A stretch of 64,000 nt of DNA from Ziziphus jujuba (taxonomy: Eukaryota > Streptophyta > Magnoliopsida > Rosales > Rhamnaceae). The notes under the pieces are model-generated. The model was not told the origin of the DNA. It saw only the letters and a list, made by a program, of their open reading frames with translations, and did not search any database. This document shows, piece by piece, positions 34,002 to 45,739 of the stretch (the stretch's first letter is position 1; each line of letters begins with the position of its first letter). The DNA lies in NCBI RefSeq assembly GCF_031755915.1, contig NC_083379.1, positions 5,529,501 to 5,593,500 on the forward strand, given 5' to 3'. A program made the position numbers and the translations under genes.

Positions 34002-34488
34002 TAACAATTGGATACAATATATGTAGATATATATATATGATGGGGATGTAAAAAAATATATATATATTATGGTGATGGTGATGGACTGGTGGTGGGCGGC
34101 AACAAAGGTAAATGTTTAATTTAGCGTTACAACTTACAATTTGATTTAGGATTTGGGATATGGGGATGTAAAAGAAAAAAAAAAAATATATATATATATA
34201 TATACATATTAAAAATCAATATATAAAAATGGAAAAAAAATTTAAAAACTAATATATAAAAATGAAAAAAATAAAAAATATATAATTTTTTAATTATATA
34301 ATATATTATTTGGATTGGATTGGATTGGATTGGATTTATATTTTCAATCCATAACCAATCCAATCCATACAATTTATAATATTTTGAACCCAATCCAATC
34401 CAATTGATGTAAAAATCCAATCCAAACCGTTAAAAATGGATTGGATTGGGCGGATTGAACGGCTTGGATTGGATTTTGCCCACCCCTA
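33368..34488 (-). mobile_element. hAT-2: non-autonomous hAT element with perfect 8-bp target duplication
   Basis: 1,121 bp with ends TAGGGGTGGGCA and TGCCCACCCCTA (perfect 12-bp inverted repeats) and the flanking duplication CTTGTGGC at 33360-33367 and 34489-34496. The 8-bp duplication and TA-GGG ends place it in the hAT superfamily. It is the reverse complement of hAT-1 over most of its length. No transposase domain is present. It sits in the GC-rich block of element C and is therefore the youngest layer there. Confidence 0.93.
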
Positions 34489-35365
34489 CTTGTGGCCAAG
34501 ATTTTTGGGGGTTTTGTAGATCGAGGGGAGAGGGTTCCAACGGGATCGGTGGTGAGGCCCCTCGCCGGAAAATACTCCGATCCCGGTGCGTCGGAGATTC
34601 GGTAGCCGTGAAATTTGGTGGGTTGGCCGGAAATGAGGAGGTGGTGAGGGGTTGCTGGTACGTGTGGCCTGAAAATGGCCAGAAATGGGTCAAACGGTGG
34701 TGGCCGATGGTGGAGGGGAAAAATGGCCTTCGCCGGAAAACGCTTCGCTCCTGGTGCGTTACCGACTGGTTGGCCATGAGATTTGGGTGGCCGGTCGAAA
34801 TTGAGGAGCCAGAGGCAGTGGGGTGGCGCATGTGGCCCTTCGGTGGCCGGACAATGGCCAACTGGTGGTGGCCGGTTTTTCTCCCCCTCTCTTTCTCTCT
34901 CCCTCTCCTCTCCCCCCGCCCTCTCTCTCTCTCTCTCCCTTCACCTAAGAAAAACCATGTGGGTGCCACTGTGCACTCACAGGAACGGCTGAGATCGCGA
35001 CATGTGGTGTTTCACTGTTCATTGATTCAAAAATATTAAAATATTACGGTATTTGGAAAACTTAGCAGGTTCGTAACTTTCAAACTACATGTCCAAATCG
35101 GATGTGCCGCTAGTCTACGGATTTGTATTGACGAGCACTTTACAACCATGTATGAGTCAAAGCTCAACTTTGCATGAATAAAAAGTCAACCCTAGTACCC
35201 CTTGGACAGTTTGGACCTTAACTTGTTTTGCTCACAACTTTCAAACCGTAGCTCTGTTTTCAACGTGCTACTAGTCTACGAACTCGTGCCAACGTGTACT
35301 TCATAACAGTACCTCAGTCAACCTAGAATTCCATCCGAGTCAAAAAGTCAACTTTTGACCCCCTT

Positions 35366-35402
35366 GGTCAACGGTCAACGGTCAACGGTCAACTTCGGTC
35401 AA
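35366..35402 (-). promoter_or_regulatory. Tandem GGTCAAC (W-box) units at element C terminus
   Basis: GGTCAAC is repeated about four times in a row and followed by CTTCGGTCAAAG. On the minus strand each unit contains TTGACC, a W-box core. It is the same terminal position as the cluster in element A. Confidence 0.45.
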
Positions 35403-35443
35403 AGTTGGAAATTTTTCGTTGTACTTTGGGACGGGATGTTACA

Positions 35444-36647
35444 ATGTGGTGGTAGATTCAGTTCCCATGGACATGGTTTTGGACCCGCAAGCTTCTCTAT
35501 GCCAAATCATGGAGGTTTCAATCTTACAAACTTTTCTATCCATAATCGTGGAGGTTTCCCGTAATATAGCTCCTACACCAGTTTCTAATAGCACTCAGAC
35601 CCTGAAATCCTCTAAAAAAGAAGCAAAGAAGCAATCATATGTCAAATACGTGGTAGACCCTATCATACTGCTTCCAATTGTTGGAACAGATATGATCCTA
35701 TAGATGAACCCGGTGAACACCATGAAGCTAATGTTGCCCATAATGTTCAAGAAGAACCCACATTCTTTGTAGATTCTGGAGCTACATCCCACATGACTAA
35801 TGACCCAGGTACCTTATCAATTTCTAAACCTTACAAGGGATCAGATGTTATCTATGTGGGTAACGGGAAAGCTTTATCAATTTCCCATATTGGAAACACT
35901 ACACTTAAATCTCATCAGAAAAATATTTCTTTAAAAAATGTCTTGGTAGTTCCAGAATTGACAAAAAATCTATTTTTAGTTAGTAAATTGACTGATGATA
36001 ATGCTTGTAGTGTGGAATTCACCTCTTCTGGTTTTTTGATTAAGGACCTCAACAATCAAATAATAGCCAAGGGGCATAAACAAGGTGGACTGTATGCTTT
36101 GAATGATGACAGCTACAATCAAGCATTGGCAGCAATAAAAGGTGGAGGTGGTTCATCTAAAATATGGCATCTCAGATTGGGTCATCCAAACACTCGGTTC
36201 TTACAAACCTTAGATAAAAATAAAAATATTTCTGTTTCAAGTTGGATAATAAATTCCTCTGTGTGTGAAAGTTGTTAATTAGGGAAGCAATGTAAACTTC
36301 CTTTTGGTACTTCCAATAATCTTTCTACTGCTCCTTTGAATAAGATACATTGTAACCTATGGGGACCTGCTCCTGTTTTATCTACTCAAGGTTTTAAATA
36401 TTATATTATTTTTATTGATGATTACAGTAGATTCACTTGGTTTTATCCTTTAAAAAGGAAATCAGATTTCTATGATACTTTTCTCAAATTTCAAAAGATG
36501 GTTGAAAATCAATTTGATAAAAAAATTAAAATCTTTCAAAGTGATGGTGGCGGTGAATTTCAATCACAGATATTTACATCTCGTTAGGATTATTGTGGTA
36601 TTATTCATCAAATTTCTTGTCCAAGAACACCACAACAAAATGCTGTA
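35444..36647 (+). pseudogene. Copia-2 gag tail, protease, integrase N-terminus
   Basis: A Gly/Asn-rich gag tail comes first. The protease motif VDSGATSHMTND (about 35771-35806) follows, then NVLVVPELTKNLFLVSKL, GAG-pre-integrase IWHLRLGHPN (about 36163-36192) and integrase motifs NKIHCNLWGP, FIDDYSRFTWFYP and FQSDGGGEF. In-frame stops lie at 36276-36278 (after CESC) and 36585-36587. Element D interrupts at 36648, within the codons that precede the AERKH motif. Confidence 0.87.
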
Positions 36648-39588
36648 TGTCAAGACCCGTCTAGAATTCCTTCCCCGGAACCCTAGACAAGCCCTGATCC
36701 CAGGGAAACCCTACCGGACCCTCCAACGGAAAATCCGGCAGAGCCTCCCCTAAAGGATGGACTAACCACAAATTACCTGCACTAAAAACACACTTGTAAA
36801 AACATCCCCTTATTTCTCCCACAATACTATTGTTCCACAAGTTTCAGCACTTCTCAAAAACAACAACAGTCCAGTACATAAATAAAATAGAAGTATCCCA
36901 ATAGTATACAGAGCTTTAAGAAGTGCTAATCAACAGAAATACAACAAGGATGAAAGAAATAATACACTGAAATAAAAGAGTACAGAAGTACTTCTCGAAA
37001 CACAACAGCAGCGGAAAACTTGGTTCGCTCCGGAAGAACGTCTACCACCACTTGCACCTAAGGGAACGGAATTTAAGAGTGTGAGATGCTAATCATCTCA
37101 GTGAGTGACCCTAACTACTGAACACCTTTAATAATAATAATATATCAAATAAAGGAATTTAATTAACCAGTACCGAACAATTAAATAAATAAATAAGTAA
37201 ACAATTGAAGTAATACTTTCTCTCAAAACCCTCACTATTCACTCCATTTGAAATGTTCCCTTTTTAAAACCTTTTCGCAAAACCCAGTGTACATACCTCC
37301 CGAAAACCAAGGGACCAAATAATTTAATAAACAACAAATAAATAAACAAATAAATAAATAAATAAATACCCCAAATATAAATAAACTGCAATAAATTATA
37401 ATAAATAATTTTAGAACACCTTTGGGGTTTAAAACATTATTTGCAATTTACACCGACGCACCACACCATATACCGGTGATGCCCTCCGATACCCAGCGTC
37501 TCGAGCACCGACTGGCGGGGGGTTAAAGAGAGAAACCTGCAACGGCACTTCGGCGTCCCGACAGTACCGCTGCTAAAACCATCAACCCGGCCAAGGAGGG
37601 GGGCGGCTGTGCACAACAAACTTGCCTGCCCACGGTCCAATGGCAACTCACGGGTGAAGTAATAACCGCGCGCTACCACGTGTCCATACACCATACACCA
37701 GAATACCAATACTGTATGAGTGCGTCTAAAAATAACATTATTAACGAACCGTACCGTTTTCCAAAATTTACCGTGGGAAATACATTAAATTCTCACACTT
37801 ACCATCCCACACATTTTCATTAAATAAACCGGTACGAAACACTGATAACCAACAAACCACAATTTTCTCGAAGTACGATATGCAACCATAAAAATACCGC
37901 GGGCATAATTTATAAAATTAAACCACCAACTTAAACAAATATTTTCATACAATATTTAACCCAATTATGCCCTAAAAATTAATACTGAAAACCACGTACA
38001 GATACTACCGAAATACACCTTGCTCATGCATAATAAATTAAACCACAATATAATTCATAATTAAATCACACCACATGAGCATAATTTAAATACCAATTTA
38101 AATACCAATTAAATATAATTAATTGCCCAAAAAAATTTTTGAAGGTGGGTCACTCACCTTGAGCGCGTAAATCAACTAAGATCCTCTTCGGGATCAACTC
38201 CACCACTCGTACGCGCACCTATACAACCACAGTGTGCCAACCAAAAATATTAATATTTTATTCGGGTAATTCCCAAATGGGTACCCGGGGAGCGAACACC
38301 TAACGATATCTAAAGGTTACGAGTTATATACTGAATAGAAGCTCGCGTGATGAGGATCACGGATTCGGTCTTACTTTCCGGTGATCGGACCCGACGGGGT
38401 CGGAATCTTGCCGTAAAGCTTTTCGGGTTTCGGCTCAGCAATTCTCCCAAACCGTCGCGAATTGGCAGAAACGGATGCCGGATTCGGGTTCAGGAGGTCG
38501 AACATAGTGGACTAGAGCCTACCGGAAAACTGGGTACTGGCTAGAACAGTACTTTCCGGCGAGCCGCCGCGGTCATCGGCAACCGTCGCCGGGGTCACTG
38601 GCAACCGTCGCCGGCGGCGGTGCGTGCGGTAGCCGTTGGCCGTGATTTTTTGCAGACTTGTAGATCGTGGGGAGAGCAATCCAATCGGACCGGCGGTGAG
38701 CAAAACGAAGGCCGGACGGCGGAGAAATCATGGTTTGAAGATTTCCGGCCCCTCGCCGGAAAACGCTCCGATCCCAGGGCGTCGGTGGTCCGATGGCTGT
38801 GAAATTTAGTGGGTCGGCCGGACTTGAGGAGAGGATGAAGGCTAGCTGGCGCGTGTGGCTGGAAAAGGGCCAATCGGCGGTGGAGGGAAAAAGTCACCGC
38901 CGATTTTCGGTTGTCCGATCCGGGCGCATCCGGCGGCCGATCGCCGTGAAACTTGGAGGTTTTGCCGGAAATGGGGAGGGGACACTTTCTGGCCGGCGCG
39001 TGTACTGTATATCGGCCGGAAAAGTTGAAAAATTCCGGCGGCCGACGGACTCTCTCTCTCTTTCTCTCTCCTCTCTCTCTTTCTCTCTCTTCCCCAAGAA
39101 TTTTATCAAATAAAAACCCCTGTGTGGCACTGTTCATGCCACGTGGACCAATAAGAAGCTGACACGTGGTGTTCACTGTTCATTGACTTAAAAACATTAA
39201 AATATTATGGTATCCGGTAAACTTCAAACGTCCATAACTTTTTAACCGGATGTCCGTTTTAAGCGTGCCGCTAGTCTGTGAACTCGTATCGACGAGCACT
39301 TCACAACCATGCACGAGTCAAAGCTCATTTCCCCATAAATAAAAAGTCAACTTGGCACCCCTTGGACAATTTGGACCGCAACTTGTTTTGCTCATAACTT
39401 TCAAACCGTAGCTCCGTTTTCAACGTGCTACCAGTCTACGAACTCGTGGCATCGTGCACTTCGCCACGGTACCCTGGTCAACTTGAAATTCCAACTGGAG
39501 CAAAAAGTCAACTTTTGACCCGCTCGGTCAACGGTTAACCTCGGTCAATGTGCACGGATTCCGGTGCAATTTGGGACGGGGTGTTACA
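36648..39588 (-). mobile_element. Element D: solo-LTR-like repeat in Copia-2 integrase, perfect TSD
   Basis: 2,941 bp, TGTCAAGACCCGTC...GGGACGGGGTGTTACA. The target duplication CTGTA at 36643-36647 and 39589-39593 is perfect, and removing the element plus one CTGTA restores the integrase reading frame. The 5-bp duplication with TG...CA termini is the key evidence for an LTR rather than a DNA transposon. It carries the splice-donor-like block near 38141-38162 (minus strand) and GC-rich and CT-rich tracts as in element A. Confidence 0.88.
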
Positions 39589-40097
39589 CTGTAGCTGAAC
39601 GAAAGCATCATCACCTTGTTGAAACAAGTTTGGCTATGATGTTTCATGCTGAGATACCACCTAAATATTGGGTAGATATTTTTTTGACTGCTACATATTT
39701 GATAAATAGACTGCCAGCTTCTTCTTTAAAAATGGAAATTCCATATAAAAAATTATATGGACAATTGCCACATTATATGGGTCTTCGAGTTCTAGGCTAC
39801 AGATGTTATTCATATCTTAGACAATCGGGAAATAATAAGTTTATGAAGAAAACTTATCCGTGTATTTTTATTGGCTACAGTCCTTCTCACAAGGGGTACA
39901 GATGCTTGGATTCAAAGACGAATCGAGTATTTATTTCAAGGCACGTTGTATTTGATGAAAAATTATTTCCTTTCAAAACTAATATTTCTTCTATTGCATA
40001 GGAACCAATTGAACTGACTACTTTCTTTAGTGCTGATAAGTGGTATGCCACACCCAAAGACCAAGGCTCACATGACACTCAAATCCAAAATTGGTCA
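39589..40097 (+). pseudogene. Copia-2 integrase C-terminal fragment
   Basis: Resumes after element D with AERKHHHLVE, MMFHAEIPPKYW and TYLINRLPASSL. The usual Copia region after the integrase core follows (LGYRCYSYLRQ, CIFIGYSPSHKGYRC, SRHVVFDE). A stop is at 39999-40001. Copia homology ends at 40097, where element E begins; RT is absent. Confidence 0.87.
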
Positions 40098-42845
40098 TGT
40101 TAGGACCCATCCAAAATTCATCACCGGAACCCTAGACAAGTCCTGATTTCAGGGAAACCCTACCGGACCTTCCAATGGAAAATTCGGCAGAACCTCCCCT
40201 AAGGGTTGGACTTACCACAATTTTTCCTGCACTGAAAACACACTTCTAGAAACATCTCCTTATTCTTCCCACATTACTACAATTTAATCCACAACTTTCG
40301 GCACTCCGATAAAATAAACAGAAAATTCATGCAGTATTAATACAATAGGTCCAGTAAGTGTACAGAGCATCAAAGTTACAGATGAGTGTGAAAGTTATAC
40401 AACATAAAATAGGAAACAATAATACAATAGAATACAAGGAAGCATAACTCTTGAAACTCAACAACAACAAACGTCAAGCTTGATTCTGATGTCGTCTACC
40501 AGCCCGAACATAAGGGAACGAAATTTAAAAACGTGAGATGCTAATCATCTCAGTGAGTGACCCTATCTACTGTACAATTATAATAGTAACGAACATTATA
40601 GCACATTTGAATAATTAACAATAGATGAGTAAATAAATAATAATTAATTGAAAATAATAATTTCTTTCAAAATCCTCACGGTTCACTCGGTTGGAAAAGT
40701 TCCCCTTTTAAAACATTTCACAAAACCTAGCAATTATATTTCCCCAAAAATCAAGGTAGCCAATAAATAATTAATTAAACAATAAATAAATGGAATATCA
40801 ACATTTAAAATACAAAATCATACAAATAATAATATAGAGCACCACAATTTATATGAAAATGTTTAATCAATAATTACCAATAAAATGCAACAATTTTTGG
40901 AATCCAATGCACTCAGAAAAATAATCCAGAATAAAGTAAATTTTTAATAACAAATAATAAATCATTAAAAAAAATGCCATAAAAATTATTTGTTTGAAAT
41001 GAACGGTAAAATTTAAATAAATTAACCATTTTAATTGAATAGTATTTCCAAATAATAAGCTTAAAAATTCAAATCGAAAATAGCCTGACGCACCATACTA
41101 TATACCAGTGATGCCCTACGGTACTCAGCGTCCCGAGCACCCTTAGGCGGGGGTTAAAGAGAGAATCAGCATACGGTCGCTTCAGCGTCCCGACAACGCC
41201 GCTGCTAAAACCTATCATCCCGGCCTAGGAGGAGAGCGATTATGTGCATTATACTAAACCGGCCTGCCCTCAAGTCCATAGGTAACTCACGAGAGACTGT
41301 CATCCCAGCCTAGGAGGAGGGCGGTTATGTGCATTATACTAAACCGACCTACCCTCAGGTCCATAGGTAACTCACGGGAGACTAAAACCTGCGTGCTAAT
41401 CACAATCTTATGTACAGTACAGAACACCAGTACTGTATAGGTGCGTCTAAAATAATTAAAATAAAATAAATACCAATAGCCCATTTTTATTATTACCCAA
41501 AATTTCTGAAATTTACCGTGGGAGTTATAAAAATCTCCAATCCCACATTCCTTGCATTTCTCACCATAAATCATCAATATAGAAAAGAAATATGGTTTAC
41601 TGAAAACCATGAAATCAACCACCTCGCATTATAAATGCATAATTACCTTTTTAAAACATACAGTACCATCATACCAATATTTTTCTTCAAATCCTTTAAA
41701 TCAAATTTTTTCCTCCAAAATAATATATAAGGCTCACAAAAAATATTTAAATATATTTTCTCTTCATAAGCCCTTGATCGTACATGAAAATTCTCGGTAA
41801 AAATAATAATAATAACAATCCAGAATTTAAATCATAAATTCTTTGAATTTCTCCAATATTCAATCATGGCATCAAAAAATTTCGGAAACGGGACGGGCTG
41901 GGTTGGTCGAAAACGGCGAGAATTGTCGGAAAAATTTCACCTCGCCGCCGCGACTTCGCCGGCCCGATCTGGGTGCGTCCGGCGGTGGCTGGCCGGGAAA
42001 TTTGGTGGCCAAGGTCGCGAGGTGGCGGGCTACACCGGTGGACGGCGCGTGTAGCATTCTGGGGATTGAAATCCGGCGAAACATCGGTCAAACAGGGAGA
42101 GGGAGAGAGTCAAAGGAGAGAGAAAGGGAGAAAAAATTTTCTGCAATTTTGTCTTTCGGGCTCGGGGACGAAGAAGGAAAAAAGAAAAAAAAGAAAAAGA
42201 AAAGAAAAGGGAGGTGTTTTCCCACGTGGGGAAAAAAAGAAAAAGAAAAAGAAAAAGAAAAGAAAAAGGAAAAGAAAAAGAAAAAGGAAAAGGAAAAATA
42301 AAAATAATTAAATAAAAAATATTATTATTTAAAATAATAATAAAAATAATTTGATTTTACACATGGTTGACATGTGGCTTTTCACCATGGTGACACATGG
42401 CCACCTTCATTGAGTCACACGTGGCACATTGTTACGCGTTTAAAAATAATATTAAAATAATATAGTATTTGAAAAACTTTACAGGTCCATAACTTTCAAA
42501 CCACATGTCCAAATCGGACGTGCCACTAGTCTACGGACTTGTATCGACGAGCACTTCACAACCATGCATGAGTCAAAGCTCAACCTTGCATGAATAAAAA
42601 GTCAACTCCGACACCCCTTGGACAGTTTGGACCTCAACTTGTTTTGCTCATAACTTTCAAACCGTAGCTCCGTTTTCAACGTGCTACCAGTCTACGAACT
42701 CATGCCAACGTGTACTTTGTAACGGTGCCTCAGTCAACCTAGAATTCCAACTGTGTCAAAAAGTCAACTTTTAACCACTTCGGTCAACGGTCAACCTCGG
42801 TCAACGTGCAAAAATTTCCGACATGGTTCGGGAGGGGGTGTTACA
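40098..42845 (-). mobile_element. Element E: solo-LTR-like repeat bridging Copia-2 and gene 2 intron
   Basis: About 2.75 kb, TGTTAGGACCCATCC...GGGAGGGGGTGTTACA. The left flank (GGTCA) is Copia-2 and the right flank (GCTTT) is intron of copy 2, with no shared duplication. Its right half resembles element A most closely (a purine tract around an ACGTGGG core at 42170-42300, and the same AT block). An 85-bp tandem duplication lies at 41216-41383. I infer a hybrid formed by recombination between two family members. Confidence 0.75.
41216..41383. repeat. 85-bp tandem duplication inside element E
   Basis: CATCCCGGCCTAGGAGGAG...GGTAACTCACGAGAGACTGT is followed at once by a second, slightly diverged copy starting at 41301. 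The corresponding block is single-copy in the other family members. Confidence 0.85.
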
Positions 42846-43082
42846 GCTTTTCGTACGTTTTCCATTTCTGTTAATTGTATATACTTGTCATGTGATCACT
42901 AAAGTGCAATATATATTATCGGACATTGGGTTTATTTCATCAACTTAATTATTATAATCGAATTCTATTTATTTATATTTATTTTCTATACCTCTTTCAA
43001 AGAATCTCTAATATATTTATTTGAGACCCATAATTGGTTAATTAAAGAAGGAATTATATATTCATGATTGTTTTTTGTGCAG

Positions 43083-45272
43083 CAACACTGATCTTTCCTA
43101 TAATAATTTAAAAGTTCCTGAGAAACTTGCACCACCTAATTGTGGAGAAACATTGTAAGATTCTTACAATCTCTACCAGCCGAGTTATTTCATCTCCGTG
43201 TATTTTCATTTGTCCAATATTATCATGATACTATACCAAAATATTTTGAACCCAATATTATTTTTTTTTTTTTTGATCGGTACATCAGGAATTTGTTCAG
43301 AAGCTTTTCTTCACATGAGAACTCGTAAGCATTTAATTGAACTTAAATGTAAACTTTAATTTCTTTATCAGCTGATCTTTTTTTTTTTAATTTACATAAA
43401 TTAACATGACACTTTATTAATTTGCTCATTTTTATTTAATAACAATAATCAAAGATTACCCGTGGCCTACTGCAGGACGGATCAGAGACGACGTTGCAAA
43501 AAAGGTAACTATATATGTGTAAGCATCTTGATTAGAATCAGACCCAAACATATGCTTATAATTGCTAGCTAATTCATCCCCATGGGTAAATTGGCTTCTA
43601 ATTTCTAATTGTTTATGATCATTGATGTTGAACACAGATAGATACTCATTACACATAAATTGTGGTGGAGAAGCAACCAGAATTGGAAAAATCTATTATG
43701 AAGGGGACAATTACAATGTAGAAGAAACAGATTTGTACATCCCCTTTGGTGGTACTTGGGAAATTAGTAATACTGGACACTTCTGGTATGTAGACAATTC
43801 AGAGCAGATATACACAACCAAGAATGTATCCATACTTCAAATGAATAATTCAGAATTGTACACCAGTGCACGCCTCTCGCCTCTTTCTCTCACCTATCAT
43901 GCACGTTGCCTAGCAAATGGAAATTACACTGTCAAACTTCACTTCTCAGAGATAATAATTAGAGGCACTAAATCCTTTCGCAGTCTTGGGAGACGAATAT
44001 TTGATGTTTACATTCAGGTAATATTAACTTAAATTGCATTTTACCATTACATGCTTAATTAAATATATATTTTTATGAAAATTTAATAATTTAATTGGAC
44101 AAATTTATTAATTAATAATATTGTAGGAGAAATTTAAATTGCTGGATTTTAACATTCAAGAAGAAGCAAAAGGGGTTGACAAGGCAGTCGTTAAGGGATT
44201 TAAAGCAGTTCTGGTGAAGAATAAAATTCTAGAGATTCGATTTCATTGGTCTGGGAAAGGAACAACAGCCGTTCCAAGAAGAGGAACATACGGTCCTCTA
44301 ATATCAGCTATTTCTGTGGATGCTGGTAAGTTCTACAAGTAGAACATATATCTTAAAGGTCCAAAACAACATAGATATATAAATTAATATGTGAAAATCA
44401 TTAACTATTTTTTTTTTTTTTGAATTTGACTCTATATATATATATATATATAAATTAATAGTCTATTTTTTAATGTAGACATTCGTATTTTTATCGTCAA
44501 TAATATCATTTTAGATAATAATTTTTCTATTAAAAACTGTATAAAAAAAATACGGTACAAATAAGACATATAAAAACTGCATTTTTATACATCATTTCTA
44601 AAATATCTACGTTCGCACTATAAATTCCCATTTAAATTAATATCTAACCTCAATCTTTGTTTAGTACAGTTCCACTACCCGAATGGTTGAGCTTGTACCT
44701 CTACTTGCTTCCCTAGTTAATAAAATGGTGGTATTCAGTATGTACATATATATACATATAAGCCCCTCTAATATATGGTGGTATTTTGGACTTGACTAGT
44801 ACTCTACTTCTGTGCAGAGTTCAAGCGTCCAGTAAATATTCTTTTCATACTGGCTGGGGCCATCATTCCTGTATTGTGTCTCATTTGCATTATATCGGGC
44901 ATTCTTGGGTGGAAATGCTATTTAAGAGCATCAAGGGAAAAAGATGATGGCCATAAAATACAAACTTGAGGTGGTAAAATTGATCTCGATCATTGTTACC
45001 AATTAATTATTGTCATTTAACCATACTCAAGATCACACTATAAAAATAAAACAACAAATGGTATTTTATTAACTCAATTTGGTCCAAATATCCTTATTAA
45101 TCTTATTCTTTTTGGACAAATTTAAGGGGTCTAGATCTGCAGACTGGTTTTTTTACCTTCAAACAAATTAAAGCAGCTACGAACAACTTCGACCCTACAA
45201 ACAAGATTGGAGAAGGTGGATTTGGATCTGTCTACAAGGTAAAAACATATATATATATATATATATCTATAC

Positions 45273-45306
<34 letters not shown>

Positions 45307-45700
45307 CTTATTGATCTTCTCTTAACATAGTATAACTTATTCCAATTCCTTCTCGATACAAACTATGTATATAATGTTAACAAAATTAACATTTGCAATA
45401 ATGCAGTGTACACTGTTGGATGGCTCAATAATTGCAGTTAAGCAACTTTCTGCAAAATCAAAACAAGGAAATCGTGAATTTGTGAATGAAATAGGGATGA
45501 TTTCTGGTTTACAGCATCCGAATCTTGTTAGATTATATGGATGCTGTGTTGAAAGAAATCAATTGTTGTTGGTATATGAATACATGGAAAATAATAATCT
45601 TGCGCGAGCTTTGTTTGGTGAGTTTGATTTCCTAATTATAATATATATTGTTTAGTTTCTAATTTAGTAGAAATAGGAGCCATAAAAACTTTATTACATA

Positions 45701-45739
<39 letters not shown>

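Larger units (their letters stand above)
30843..35443 (-). mobile_element. Element C: solo-LTR-like repeat in Copia-2 gag, carrying hAT-2
   Basis: Begins TGTCAGGACCTGTCC and ends GGGACGGGATGTTACA. It is about 3.5 kb once the nested hAT-2 (1,121 bp plus an 8-bp duplication) is removed. It has the family layout: terminal block, ATCTCAGTGAGTGACCCTA, GATGTCCTCCGATATCC block, AT-rich stretch, GGTGGGTCACTCA block, GC-rich region, CT-rich tract, ...GTTTTGCTCACAACTTTCAAACC..., and GGTCAAC tandem units at the right end (35366-35400). The flanks (GAAGT and ATGTG) do not match, so there is no clear target duplication, although gag-like sequence continues on the other side. Confidence 0.78.
29731..40097 (+). 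mobile_element. Copia-2: truncated Copia retrotransposon split by elements C and D
   Basis: A Copia element in the sense orientation within a copy 2 intron. The parts are: 5' LTR about 29731-30080 (starts TGTGATAAGC, ends TTTTTATCA), primer site TGGTATCAGAGC at 30081-30092, gag to 30842, gag tail, protease and integrase start 35444-36647, and integrase continuation 39589-40097. Element C splits gag and element D splits integrase. Nothing of RT, RNase H or the 3' LTR is present: element E takes over at 40098 and its far end lies in gene intron. In-frame stops (36276, 36585, 39999) and a gag frameshift near 30250 show it is dead and older than Copia-1. Confidence 0.88.

Noticed and set aside
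34430..35039. Frames of 179 and 197 codons at the right end of element C
   Set aside because: They lie in the GC-rich and CT-repeat part of a non-coding repeat, overlap on opposite strands and are not kept in the other copies.
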